Assembly: GCF_005117025.1 (NCBI RefSeq)
Contig: NZ_SWCO01000001.1
Location: 558,001-622,000 of the forward strand
Direction of reading: 5' to 3'
DNA from: Alteromonas portus
GTDB taxonomy: Bacteria > Pseudomonadota > Gammaproteobacteria > Enterobacterales > Alteromonadaceae
DNA: 64,000 bases
This document shows, one piece after another, positions 9,104 to 20,363 of the stretch; position 1 is the first letter of the stretch; every line of letters starts with the position of its first letter. Under the pieces are notes generated by a model. That model was not told the DNA's origin. It saw only the letters and a list, made by a program, of their open reading frames with translations, and did no database searches. The position numbers and the translations under genes were made by a program.

Positions 9104-9745
9104 TTGAAAAAGGTAGTGATCATAGGTGGTGGCGGGAATGGCTTAGTTGTCGCGCAAATTGTGCTTGATTTAATTAAGACAGGCGAGCCTATCGAGCTTG
9201 TAGGTTTTTTAAATGACAATATTCCTGTAGGTGAGCACATAGAATGCTGGCCAGTATTAGGAGCGCCCCATGAATGGGACAGGCTAGACGGCAATATCTC
9301 TTTCGTTTACGCACTTCTGTCTGTTGGAAAAATGAAAGTTCGCGCTGAAAAGTTTAAACAGCTCAATATTCCGCAAAGCCGAATGGCAACAGTGGTTCAC
9401 CCATCTGCGAGCATTGGTTTTAATGTAAAACTGGGTAGTGGTGTCGTCGTTGCTGCCAACGCTGTACTTCAACCTGGCGCAAAGGTAGGAGATAACTGTT
9501 TTATTCGCGCGAATGCTAATCTTGGGCACGATGTAGCGCTTGATGACTTAGTTGATATAGGCCCTAATTCAACGCTTTGCGGTTATGCACACGTTGAAGA
9601 GGGGGTTCAAATAGCACCCAACTCAGTGGTTAGAGACAGCGTGCGTGTAGGAGCGTACAGCACGGTGGCTGCTGGCGCTGCTATTTTCAAAGATGTTGCC
9701 CCTGGCGCCACTATGTTAGGAAATCCGGCTAAAAGGATTCGATAA
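9104..9745 (+). CDS. NeuD/PglD-like hexapeptide acyltransferase of sugar biosynthesis
   Basis: A 213-residue left-handed beta-helix acyltransferase. Residues 1-90 form the Rossmann-like sugar-nucleotide domain typical of NeuD/PglD (VVIIGGGGNGLVVAQIVLDL). Residues 100-210 are hexapeptide repeats, with ANLGHDVALDDLVDIGPN containing the His that acts as base in PglD. The end MLGNPAKRIR is the usual acetyl-CoA binding C-terminus. It starts with TTG 12 bases after pseG and overlaps the next gene. No PseH-like GNAT protein is seen nearby, so this enzyme could supply the 4-N-acyl group of the pseudaminic acid precursor, or modify the finished sugar by O-acylation. Both roles are inferred. Confidence 0.85.
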   Translation: MKKVVIIGGGGNGLVVAQIVLDLIKTGEPIELVGFLNDNIPVGEHIECWPVLGAPHEWDRLDGNISFVYALLSVGKMKVRAEKFKQLNIPQSRMATVVHPSASIGFNVKLGSGVVVAANAVLQPGAKVGDNCFIRANANLGHDVALDDLVDIGPNSTLCGYAHVEEGVQIAPNSVVRDSVRVGAYSTVAAGAAIFKDVAPGATMLGNPAKRIR

Positions 9746-10335
9746 TGAAAACAGAACTTAAGTTTAAAGGCTCGCGAAAGTACTTACACAGTACGGACTT
9801 CTACACCTGGTTTATCACTGCAGTATGTAATACGAATCAAATTGTTACCAAACTGGTGTTTAAGCAATTGATTCATCGCCAATGTCAGGTTTTGTTAGGG
9901 CAGGTCCAGGATGTGGCTGAAAAAGACATTGTTGGTACCGTTGAGCTTTTCGATAAAAACACTCAAGAAAAAACTCGAGGGTTGATTGTCGAGACCAATA
10001 CATCAGTAGATGAGTCCTACCCATTTGATGAGGATAAGCTGGTAAAAGACGCCGAGATAATTTCCTCGCAGCAACAGGCCACTGCTTTTTATCGCAATGA
10101 CTGCACAACCGTTGAGCTTGTAGTGGCATTAACGAAAAAGCTTCATAACACACTCTTTAGTCTAAATAAGGGAAAGTGGTTGGTGGGACAGCTTAACTTT
10201 TGCGATGAGCTGCCGATAGTTTATGAAAGTCTTTCTATTAAAACTACGCGAATGATGCAAAACAAGTTTTCGATTAACGACGTTATAATCGATGGTAAAC
10301 GTTTTGGAACCGTGCAGTTTATTGTTGGAGAATAG
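9745..10335 (+). CDS. Unrecognised protein between acyltransferase and KAS III-like genes
   Basis: I do not recognise this 196-residue protein. It has no signal peptide or membrane segment. The N-terminus KGSRKYLHSTDFYTWF is followed by alternating beta-type segments, and the C-terminal 80 residues (helix ALTKKLHNTLFS, then strands GKWLVGQLNF, SLSIKTTRMM, FGTVQFIVG) have the helix-then-antiparallel-strand look of a hotdog fold. That resemblance is a guess from pattern. Translation is coupled: its ATG overlaps the preceding stop as TAATG, and the next start follows its stop by one base. Lying between an acyltransferase and a ketosynthase plus ACP, it may handle the acyl group, for example as a dehydratase or thioesterase-like partner. 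Confidence 0.7.
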   Translation: MKTELKFKGSRKYLHSTDFYTWFITAVCNTNQIVTKLVFKQLIHRQCQVLLGQVQDVAEKDIVGTVELFDKNTQEKTRGLIVETNTSVDESYPFDEDKLVKDAEIISSQQQATAFYRNDCTTVELVVALTKKLHNTLFSLNKGKWLVGQLNFCDELPIVYESLSIKTTRMMQNKFSINDVIIDGKRFGTVQFIVGE

Positions 10336-10336
10336 C

Positions 10337-11275
10337 ATGATAGGCATTAAGGCTATTTCAAGCTACATACCTAAAGACGGTGTAGACAACTTCAAGCAAG
10401 CGGAAGCTTTTGAGGAAACAGCATCATTTGTTGAGACCAAACTCGGTGCTCGGTTTTTGCCGAGATTAGAAGAGGGTGATGATACCTCTGATATGGCAGT
10501 AAAGGCGGTGGAAACTTTACTTTCTGAATCGGACCTCGCTAAAGAAGATATAGATGCACTAATTGTTGTAACTCAAAACCCAGACGGTCACGGTTTGCCA
10601 CACTGCGCCGCCCTTGTTCACCAAAAACTAGCGTTACCTACCCACGTGGCGGCCTTTGACGTTTCATTGGGGTGCTCAGGATATGTTTATGGTTTATCAA
10701 TTCTACAAGGCTTCTTGGCTGCATCTGGTAAAAAAAATGGCGTCTTGGTTACCGCTGATCCGTATTCAAAAGTGATCACAACGCCTAATAGAACAACCTC
10801 TATGCTGTTCGGCGACGCTGCTTCTGCAACATGGATGGGAGAAAATCCCCAGTATTTGGTTTCAGACTGCACATTTGGTACGGATGGAAAAGGCGCTGAG
10901 CACTTAAAAGTAGAGCAAGGCGAGCTTTACATGAATGGAAGACAAGTTTTTAATTTTGCTTCGTTGAATGTTGCCCCTGCTATAAAATCATTATTAGAAA
11001 AGAATGATTGGTCCGAAGACAGTGTAGATGCGTTCATTTTGCACCAGGGAAGTTTGGCTATCGTTGACGCAATAGCAAGGCGTTTCAAAGGCAGCGAAGA
11101 TAAGTTTATTAAAGCTTTAGAAGAGACGGGGAACACTGTCTCTTCATCCATCCCGCTCATATTGAAAAACTATTTGAATAGTGGCAACTCAACGCGACTT
11201 GTTTTAAGCGGGTTTGGCGTAGGGTTTTCGTGGGCCACCTGCCTATTAAAGAGGAATGAAGAACATGTTAACTGA
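10337..11275 (+). CDS. 3-oxoacyl-ACP synthase III (KAS III)-like protein
   Basis: A thiolase-fold ketosynthase of 312 residues from the ATG at 10337, which has TTGGAG 6 bases upstream; the longer in-frame start at 10292 lies inside the previous gene. The catalytic triad of KAS III is intact: Cys113 in SLGCSG, His236 in FILHQGS and Asn266 in TGNTVSSS. KAS III enzymes condense acyl-CoA with malonyl-ACP, or transfer acyl groups to other acceptors. Its dedicated ACP overlaps its 3' end, and both lie inside the pseudaminic acid operon, so a role in making or transferring an acyl substituent of the flagellar sugar is inferred rather than a role in general fatty acid synthesis. Confidence 0.85.
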   Translation: MIGIKAISSYIPKDGVDNFKQAEAFEETASFVETKLGARFLPRLEEGDDTSDMAVKAVETLLSESDLAKEDIDALIVVTQNPDGHGLPHCAALVHQKLALPTHVAAFDVSLGCSGYVYGLSILQGFLAASGKKNGVLVTADPYSKVITTPNRTTSMLFGDAASATWMGENPQYLVSDCTFGTDGKGAEHLKVEQGELYMNGRQVFNFASLNVAPAIKSLLEKNDWSEDSVDAFILHQGSLAIVDAIARRFKGSEDKFIKALEETGNTVSSSIPLILKNYLNSGNSTRLVLSGFGVGFSWATCLLKRNEEHVN

Positions 11276-11492
11276 AGCAGACGTAAAACAAGCAATGACA
11301 GACTCTGGTGTGACAGCAGATGTGAGCAACCTAGGTAGCGAACAGGCATTTTCTGAGTATGGATTAGATAGCTTAGATTTATTCAATTTGTTTGTAGAGC
11401 TTGAAGGCAAGACAGGCGTCACTGTACCAGATGAAGACCTCGATAAGTTAAAGTCTATTGATGACGTACTTGTATACTTTAATAAGTCTTAA
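11265..11492 (+). CDS. Acyl carrier protein
   Basis: A 75-residue acidic four-helix carrier protein. The phosphopantetheine attachment site is Ser36 in EYGLDSLDLF. The start is the ATG at 11265, with GAGGAA 8 bases upstream; an in-frame ATG at 11256 is too close to that site. It overlaps the 3' end of the KAS III-like gene by 11 bases and lies 3 bases before pseI. This is a stand-alone ACP distinct from the housekeeping AcpP, whose signature is not matched outside the DSL site. It probably carries an acyl intermediate for the neighbouring ketosynthase. Confidence 0.88.
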   Translation: MLTEADVKQAMTDSGVTADVSNLGSEQAFSEYGLDSLDLFNLFVELEGKTGVTVPDEDLDKLKSIDDVLVYFNKS

Positions 11493-11495
11493 TAG

Positions 11496-12501
11496 ATGTA
11501 CCCATTTACCGACCAAGTATTCATCATTGCCGAGTTGTCTGCCAATCACAATAACGATTTTGGTTTGGCGGTTAATACGATAAAAGCAATGGCAAAAGCG
11601 GGAGCTAACGCGGTTAAAGTACAAACTTACACCGCTGATTCGCTGGCCATAAATATTGACAATGACATTTTTGGAAAACGCAAAGATGGCCTATGGAAAG
11701 GCCGTACTTTATGGGATCTATATAAAGAAGCCTCCATGCCATATGAATGGCATGAGCCTCTTCAAAAAGTAGCTCAAGAACTAGGGCTAGTGTTTTTTTC
11801 CAGCCCGTTTGATTTGGATGGTGTGGCACTTTTAGAAGAGCTTAACGTCCCCCTCTATAAAATCGCGTCCTTCGAAATTACTGATATTCCCTTGATTAGA
11901 GCGGTAGCGAAAACAGGCAAACCTATTATTATTTCAACAGGGGTAGCGGAAGAAGCGGACATCGCCTTAGCGTTAGAAACCTGTCACAAAGAGAATAATC
12001 ATCAAATAACGCTATTGAAGTGCACGTCGAATTACCCTTCTACTCTTGCTGATGCCAATCTTAAAACCATGGTAGACATGCGTGACAGGTTCAATTCTAC
12101 TGTAGGTGTTTCTGACCATACTATGGGCTCTGTGGTACCCATAACGGCTACAGCGATGGGAGCCAGAGTCATAGAAAAGCACTTTATTTTAGACAGAGCA
12201 TTAGGTGGTCCGGATTCCGCGTTTTCAATGGAGCCGGACGAGTTTGCTGGTATGGTAGAAAGTGTCCGTCAAGTAGAACTAACCTTAGGTAACGTTACCT
12301 ATAAGGTGAGCGAAAAAGATAAGTTAAGACGCCGCTCACTTTACGCTAGTGCACCCATTCAAAAAGGGCAGCCCTTCACCCGTAACAACGTTAAGTCGCT
12401 TAGAACAGGTTTTGGCTTGGCACCGCAATACCTAGATGCACTTGTTAGTCGTAATGCGTCTAGGGGGTACAGTATAGGCGACCCTATATCACCTGAGGAA
12501 A

Positions 12502-12509
<8 letters not shown>
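11496..12509 (+). CDS. pseI: Pseudaminic acid synthase PseI
   Basis: Condenses 2,4-diacetamido-2,4,6-trideoxy-L-altrose with phosphoenolpyruvate to form pseudaminic acid. The 337-residue protein has an N-terminal NeuB TIM barrel (IIAELSANHNNDFGLAVNTI, AVKVQTYTAD, YKIASFEITDIPLI, VGVSDHTMGSVVP, VIEKHFILDR) and a C-terminal antifreeze-like SAF domain (about 275-337, RRSLYASAPIQKGQ). The insertion GLWKGRTLWDLYKEASMPYEWH, read across its two halves, is typical of PseI rather than NeuB. Its 3' end overlaps the convergent pseC gene by 8 bases. Confidence 0.92.
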
Positions 12510-15042
<2,533 letters not shown>

Positions 15043-15840
15043 ATGCAAATTAACAGCAGCAACTCAACGTCGCTAATTGGTCAAATCCAAGAAAAGCAAA
15101 ACAATCTATTTGAGAAGCTGGCATCAGGTAAAAAGGTTAATAGTGCCTTGGATGATGCATCGGCCCAGCAGATCATCGACCGATTAACGTCTGAAGTTGA
15201 AGGTAACCGACAGGCTATCAACAACGTATATGATGGCATCTCGGTTGCGCAGGTCGCAGAAGGTGGTTTAGGCAGTATTAACGATGATGTAAACCGTATT
15301 CGTGAATTGACCTTGCAATCTGGAAGCGGTGTTTTGAGTAGTGGTGATCGCCGCGCTATTCAATCTGAAATAACTCAATTACAAGAAAATATCTCGCAAA
15401 CCATAGAGCAGACGAATTTCGCCGGAAAACCATTATTATCTGAAAATGGCTCACTAGAATTTCAGTCAGGTTCTAGCCCTGGTCAATCGATTAGCGTTAA
15501 TACGCAGGATGTTGCGGCGCAGCTTAACGATGTGCTATCTATCGATATTACGTCAGGAACCAGTATTGAAGATGCGTTAGGTGCAACAGATGCAGCAATT
15601 GAAACACTCGGTAGTGCTCGGGGTGATTTAGGTGCGACGCAAAATCGTTTCGAAAGCGCAGCACGTTCTCTTACGCAGACAAATGTAAACACTGCTGAAG
15701 CTCGAAGTAGAATACAAGATTTAGATTTTGCACAAGCCGTGTCACAACAGGCATCAAACGATGTGCTTGGCCAAGCGGCGCTTAGCGTACAAGTGCAAGC
15801 GAACCAGCAGCAAAGTCAGGTTTTATCGTTGCTGAGCTAG
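15043..15840 (+). CDS. Divergent second flagellin
   Basis: A 265-residue flagellin homologue. The D0/D1 heptad pattern is preserved at both ends: LFEKLASGKKVNSALDDAS in the N-terminal half, and RSRIQDLDFAQAVS with QVQANQQQSQVLSLLS at the C-terminus. It lacks the usual N-terminal xxINTNxxSxxAQ motif found in the first flagellin and instead starts MQINSSNSTSLIGQIQ. Only the D0/D1 core is present. It may be a minor filament component or act at a special filament position. It is monocistronic, ending in a strong terminator, between the glycosylation island and flrA. Confidence 0.88.
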   Translation: MQINSSNSTSLIGQIQEKQNNLFEKLASGKKVNSALDDASAQQIIDRLTSEVEGNRQAINNVYDGISVAQVAEGGLGSINDDVNRIRELTLQSGSGVLSSGDRRAIQSEITQLQENISQTIEQTNFAGKPLLSENGSLEFQSGSSPGQSISVNTQDVAAQLNDVLSIDITSGTSIEDALGATDAAIETLGSARGDLGATQNRFESAARSLTQTNVNTAEARSRIQDLDFAQAVSQQASNDVLGQAALSVQVQANQQQSQVLSLLS

Positions 15841-15877
15841 TCTCATTTATACAGAACACGCTAAATTTAATCGAAAG

Positions 15878-15900
15878 AAGCAGGGTAACCTGCTTTTTTT
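15878..15900 (+). terminator. Rho-independent terminator after second flagellin
   Basis: Perfect 7-bp stem AAGCAGG/CCTGCTT with a GTAA tetraloop, followed by a run of T residues that starts within the stem. It separates the flagellin from the regulatory genes flrABC. Confidence 0.9.
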
Positions 15901-16003
15901 ATTGATATATTTCCCAAAACAGCGGTTGCGCTCCGATCTTTTGTCGTTACAATTTAGAAATGCGCTAAACTGTAAATAATAACAAAGCGTTCTCGGGGAA
16001 TTG

Positions 16004-17467
16004 ATGAAGAACATTTTGCTGATTAGTGATAATCAGGAACTTATTCAAAACTTGGAAACTATCGTTACCTTCATGGGAGAGTCGTGTCAATCACGAGGCT
16101 TCAGTGACTGTGAAAGATACCTCCATGAAAGTGGCGCTGATGCTGTGCTTATTGAGCACCGCTCGTCCACGCTTGTAAGTAATCTGGTAGAAAAGTTTCC
16201 ACACATACCGTTCGTTGCATTAGTTGAAAGCAACACGCAAGCATCAGCGAGTTGTAACCTTGTTAGTGTTATTGCTACACCACTAACTTATCCTGTACTA
16301 ACGCAGGCTATACATCGCTGCCAAGAATACTCTAGACGCAAACCCAGCTTATCTCGTGCTTCGGGGACAAAAACCCGATTATTCAGAAGCCTCATTGGTA
16401 AGAGTGAGCAAATTCAAATTGTAAGGCGTTTAGTAGAGCAAGTAGCTCCTACCGACGCTACTGTACTGATATTAGGTGAGTCAGGTACGGGTAAAGAGGT
16501 AGTTGCGCGTAATGTTCACTTCTTGTCTGAACGTAAAGATGGGCCATTTATTCCAGTAAACTGTGGAGCGATTCCAGGCGAACTGTTGGAAAGCGAGCTA
16601 TTTGGTCATGAAAAAGGGGCGTTTACTGGTGCAATTAGCGCGCGTAAAGGCCGTTTTGAATTAGCTGAAGGCGGTACCTTGTTCTTGGATGAAATCGGCG
16701 ATATGCCGCTTCAGATGCAGGTTAAATTATTGCGCGTGTTGCAAGAGCGTACCTTCGAGCGCGTAGGCGGCAACAAGCCTCTTCAATGCAACGTACGCAT
16801 TATTGCTGCTACGCATCGCAATTTGGAAACCATGATCAGTGAAGATAAGTTCCGCGAAGACTTGTACTACCGACTCAATGTGTTCCCAATTGATAGCCCT
16901 GCACTTAGACAGAGAAAAGACGATATTCCCTTACTACTTCAAGAGCTAAATAGCCGTATACAAGGCGATGGGGTAGAAGGCGTACGCTTTACCGAGCAAG
17001 CCATTGCTTCATTGATGGAGCATGAATGGGCAGGTAACGTCCGTGAGCTTTCCAATTTAGTTGAGCGATTAACGATCCTTTACCCTGGTCAAATTGTCGA
17101 TATCGCTGATTTACCTGAAAAATATCAGTACGGCGACGTACAGGCTTACGAGCCTGACTATCCAGAAGAAATTCTTGAACGGGAAGCGTTTAATGCGTTA
17201 TTTGCTGAAGCGGCAGCACAAGAGCCAGATGAAGACCTTAATGAGCAAAGCCACGAAAGTTTGAACGGTATGGTGTCTTCATCTTTACCCGAGGAAGGGG
17301 TTAATCTTAAAGAATACCTTTCTGAGCTGGAAGTGAATCTAATAAAACAAGCCCTAGAGAACCAAGATTGGGTAGTGGCACGTGCCGCCGATAAACTTGG
17401 AATGCGAAGAACTACGCTTGTTGAGAAAATGAGAAAATACGATATTCAGCGCACTGAAGAAGCGTAA
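16004..17467 (+). CDS. flrA: Sigma-54-dependent flagellar master regulator FlrA (FleQ)
   Basis: Top activator of the polar flagellar cascade; with sigma-54 RNA polymerase it turns on flrBC, fliE and other class II operons. The 487-residue protein has an N-terminal FleQ-type receiver-like domain without a clear phospho-acceptor pocket (1-120), an AAA+ domain with Walker A GESGTGKE (about 158-165), the sigma-54 contact loop GAFTGA (about 203), Walker B LFLDEIGD, and a C-terminal Fis-type helix-turn-helix ([16 protein letters not shown]). ATG at 16004 is chosen over an in-frame TTG at 16001 because GGGGAA lies directly upstream of the TTG, leaving no spacing. Confidence 0.93.
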   Translation: MKNILLISDNQELIQNLETIVTFMGESCQSRGFSDCERYLHESGADAVLIEHRSSTLVSNLVEKFPHIPFVALVESNTQASASCNLVSVIATPLTYPVLTQAIHRCQEYSRRKPSLSRASGTKTRLFRSLIGKSEQIQIVRRLVEQVAPTDATVLILGESGTGKEVVARNVHFLSERKDGPFIPVNCGAIPGELLESELFGHEKGAFTGAISARKGRFELAEGGTLFLDEIGDMPLQMQVKLLRVLQERTFERVGGNKPLQCNVRIIAATHRNLETMISEDKFREDLYYRLNVFPIDSPALRQRKDDIPLLLQELNSRIQGDGVEGVRFTEQAIASLMEHEWAGNVRELSNLVERLTILYPGQIVDIADLPEKYQYGDVQAYEPDYPEEILEREAFNALFAEAAAQEPDEDLNEQSHESLNGMVSSSLPEEGVNLKEYLSELEVNLIKQALENQDWVVARAADKLGMRRTTLVEKMRKYDIQRTEEA

Positions 17468-17539
17468 TGTCAGGTAATTGACGTTACGTTCTTTCCCTAA
17501 TTCTGCTTATAACCTCCTGATAGTTAAGCCAATTATAAG

Positions 17540-17556
17540 TTGGCACACCTTCTGCT
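17540..17556 (+). promoter_or_regulatory. Sigma-54 promoter upstream of flrB
   Basis: TTGGCACACCTTCTGCT has the -24 GG and -12 GC doublets separated by exactly 10 bases, with a full TGGCAC at -24. It lies 48 bases before the flrB start. In Vibrio the flrBC operon is FlrA-dependent, which fits this position immediately after flrA. Confidence 0.85.
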
Positions 17557-17603
17557 TTATCCAAGCCATAGTTTAACAGCGTCTGCAATTTGACGAGGAT
17601 AAT

Positions 17604-18746
17604 ATGGCTTTTGAAAGCACACCACAATCTACAGAGTATTTCGCGTCTGCCTATGCACTTAATGGTGGCGGCTCAGCATTGACTCGTGATGATTATCAAA
17701 CCTCGCGCGGTGAAGATATTGAATCTCTGCGATTGCAGGCGAGTAGACTGGAACATTTACTTCAAGTAATGCCCGCTGGCGTTATTGTAATAGATGGCAA
17801 AGGCATCGTTCGACAAGCTAACGAGCAAGCAAAGGCTCTGCTAGGTGAACCGCTTGAAGAAGAAGTGTGGCGAAGCATTATTACACGATCGTTCAAGCCT
17901 CGCGCTGATGACGGCCATGAAGTCTCGCTCGTTGATGGTAGAAGAGTAAAACTTTCTATTACACCACTGGAAAACGAGCCAGGTCAGCTAATTGTTATTA
18001 CTGATTTGACTGAAACTCGTCAGCTGCAGGCGCGAGTAAGCCACATGCAGCGTTTATCTTCCCTTGGAAAAATGGTGGCATCACTTGCTCACCAAATTCG
18101 TACCCCACTTTCTGCCGCTATGCTTTATGCGTCGAATTTAACGCGCAAAGGTTTAGGCGAAGAGGCGCAGACCCAGTTTGCCAACAAACTAACTGACAGA
18201 CTTAAAGAGTTAGAAAGCCAAGTTAACGACATGCTGCTTTTCGCTAAATCTGGAGAAGAGCAGGTGGTCAGCCAAATCAGTTTGGAAGAGTTGTTCACAT
18301 CGATAGAGGGGAGTGCTCATAGCATGACAACTCAAGCGCAGCAGACGTTAACGTTTTCAGGGTTTGAGCAAGATGTTTCTATCACGGGCAATCTTACAGC
18401 GCTTCAAGGTGCGGTGTTAAACCTTATCCACAATGCAAGCCAAGTTACATCCAAAGGCGAATGTGTGCACGTTCAGGCAACAGTAAGTGATCAGCGTTTA
18501 CATGTATCTGTGGTCGATAAAGGACCAGGGGTTCCAGATAGTCTTAAAAATAAAATATTTGAACCGTTTTTTACAACCAAAACTCACGGTACAGGTTTAG
18601 GCCTTGCCGTAGTGAAGTCAGTGGTAAATGCGCACAGCGGTTCACTTAACATCACTGACGTTCCAGATGGTGGCGCTTGCTTTAGCGTGTCGCTACCTTG
18701 CTCGGCAAATGCTAAATCCTCACAAACATTGACTCATGTTGCGTAA
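17604..18746 (+). CDS. flrB: Flagellar sensor histidine kinase FlrB (FleS)
   Basis: Cytoplasmic kinase that phosphorylates FlrC to activate class III flagellar genes. The 380-residue protein lacks transmembrane segments. It has a PAS-like domain (about 45-140, MPAGVIVIDGKGIVRQANE), a dimerisation domain with the phospho-accepting His163 in SLAHQIRTPLSA, and an HATPase domain with N-box NLIHNASQV, G1 DKGPGVPD and G2 GTGLGLAVVKS. The end is poorly conserved. It is followed by flrC after 16 bases. Confidence 0.92.
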   Translation: MAFESTPQSTEYFASAYALNGGGSALTRDDYQTSRGEDIESLRLQASRLEHLLQVMPAGVIVIDGKGIVRQANEQAKALLGEPLEEEVWRSIITRSFKPRADDGHEVSLVDGRRVKLSITPLENEPGQLIVITDLTETRQLQARVSHMQRLSSLGKMVASLAHQIRTPLSAAMLYASNLTRKGLGEEAQTQFANKLTDRLKELESQVNDMLLFAKSGEEQVVSQISLEELFTSIEGSAHSMTTQAQQTLTFSGFEQDVSITGNLTALQGAVLNLIHNASQVTSKGECVHVQATVSDQRLHVSVVDKGPGVPDSLKNKIFEPFFTTKTHGTGLGLAVVKSVVNAHSGSLNITDVPDGGACFSVSLPCSANAKSSQTLTHVA

Positions 18747-18762
18747 GTCATAGGAGAGAATA

Positions 18763-20100
18763 ATGTCTAAAACTACCATTTTAATTGTTGAAGATGACGC
18801 AGGTTTACGCGAAGCGCTCCTAGACACCCTTTTGCTAGGTAACTATAGCGTGGTTGCTGCCGATTGCGCGGAACAAGCATTGATGATGCTATCGTCACAG
18901 AATGTGGATCTGGTGGTTAGCGATATTCAAATGGGAGAAATGAGTGGCTTAACTTTGCTTAAAAGTATTAAGTCTAAATATCCCAATGTGCCAGTGTTAT
19001 TGATGACAGCTTACGCCACCATTGATGATGCCGTTCAAGCAATGCGCGATGGCGCAACCGACTATCTATCAAAGCCTTTCGCTCCCGAAGTATTGTTGAA
19101 TCTAGTGGGCCGCTATGCGCCAGCGCAAAAGATTGAGTCACGCACACCAATAGTAGCCGATCCTTCAAGCTTAAAATTACTTGAGCTTTCACGCAAAGTC
19201 GCTAAGTCTGAAGCTACCGTTATGGTCATGGGGCCAAGCGGATCGGGTAAAGAGGTACTGTCTCGATATATTCATGATCAGTCACCACGAAGTGACGCAC
19301 CTTTTGTTGCCATCAACTGTGCTGCTATTCCAGAAAATATGTTGGAAGCAACTTTATTTGGTTACGAAAAAGGAGCCTTTACTGGCGCAATCCAAGCTTG
19401 CCCGGGTAAATTTGAACAAGCTCAAGACGGCACCCTGTTACTTGATGAAATAACTGAGATGGATTTGGCACTGCAGGCTAAATTACTGCGCGTGTTACAA
19501 GAGCGTGAAGTAGAACGCCTTGGCGGACGGAAAACCGTCAAACTCAATGTGCGTGTCATTGCCACTAGTAACCGAGATTTAAGAAAAGCAGTAGATGCAG
19601 GTGAATTTAGAGAAGATTTGTACTACCGTTTAAATGTTTTCCCTATTGAATGGCGTCCTTTGGCTCAACGTCCAGGAGATATTGTTCCGCTTGCGGAGCA
19701 TCTTGTGCAGCGTCACGCCAGTTCACAAGGGCTAGGTACCATCAGGTTAAGTGCTGCAGCGCGCAATAAGTTATCCCAGTACAGTTGGCCCGGTAATGTC
19801 CGTGAGCTGGAAAATGTGGTTCAACGCGCGCTAATTCTTTGCGAAAATAATGAAATAGATGCCAGCGATCTAATGATTGATGAAGACATGTCAGCACCCC
19901 TTGAGGTTGTGCAAGAACAGGTTGAGGATAACAAACTCGGCTCAGAGCTTCGTTATCAAGAACACCAAATTATTCTTGATACATTGGTATCGTGTAATGG
20001 AAAGCGAAAGGATGTTGCAGAGAAGCTAGGAATAAGCCCTCGAACCCTTCGTTATAAACTGGCGCGCATGCGTGAAGACGGTATTGAAGTGCCAGCCTAA
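18763..20100 (+). CDS. flrC: Sigma-54-dependent response regulator FlrC (FleR)
   Basis: NtrC-type activator phosphorylated by FlrB. The 445-residue protein has a receiver domain with acidic pocket DD11-12 and phospho-acceptor Asp54 (VVSDIQMGEMSG), an AAA+ domain with Walker A GPSGSGKE, the GAFTGA loop ([12 protein letters not shown]) and Walker B LLLDEITE, and a C-terminal Fis-like helix-turn-helix (KDVAEKLGISPRTLRYKL). It starts with ATG after AGGAGAG and closes the flrBC operon, which ends in a strong hairpin. Confidence 0.93.
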   Translation: MSKTTILIVEDDAGLREALLDTLLLGNYSVVAADCAEQALMMLSSQNVDLVVSDIQMGEMSGLTLLKSIKSKYPNVPVLLMTAYATIDDAVQAMRDGATDYLSKPFAPEVLLNLVGRYAPAQKIESRTPIVADPSSLKLLELSRKVAKSEATVMVMGPSGSGKEVLSRYIHDQSPRSDAPFVAINCAAIPENMLEATLFGYEKGAFTGAIQACPGKFEQAQDGTLLLDEITEMDLALQAKLLRVLQEREVERLGGRKTVKLNVRVIATSNRDLRKAVDAGEFREDLYYRLNVFPIEWRPLAQRPGDIVPLAEHLVQRHASSQGLGTIRLSAAARNKLSQYSWPGNVRELENVVQRALILCENNEIDASDLMIDEDMSAPLEVVQEQVEDNKLGSELRYQEHQIILDTLVSCNGKRKDVAEKLGISPRTLRYKLARMREDGIEVPA

Positions 20101-20157
20101 GGTATCGATGACCTCAATATTATCTACCTGAACCTTAATAAAATGTATCCTCATATT

Positions 20158-20193
20158 CCGTCGCCTCTGTAGTGAAAAAGGCGGCGGTTTTTT
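20158..20193 (+). terminator. Rho-independent terminator after flrC
   Basis: Nine-bp stem CCGTCGCCT (20158-20166) with AGGCGGCGG (20179-20187), including one G-T pair, followed by six T residues. It isolates flrBC from the fliE operon. Confidence 0.9.
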
Positions 20194-20278
20194 GTTACTC
20201 ACATTAAATCAAACGCCATAAATTTGGCTTACCCTCTCATTTTTCACATATCATTATGATATTAAAGGGTTTTTAAAG

Positions 20279-20295
20279 TTGGCAAGCCCTTTGCT
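20279..20295 (+). promoter_or_regulatory. Sigma-54 promoter of the fliE operon
   Basis: TTGGCAAGCCCTTTGCT matches the -24/-12 consensus with GG and GC separated by exactly 10 bases and a perfect TTTGCT at -12. It is about 70 bases before fliE and is the likely start of the fliEFGHIJ transcript under FlrA and/or FlrC control. Confidence 0.9.
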
Positions 20296-20363
20296 AAATC
20301 ACTCCTATAGATTATGTATTCGCCGGTGTTCAGGCGGTTTTTAAAGAAACACTAGGAGTGGTT

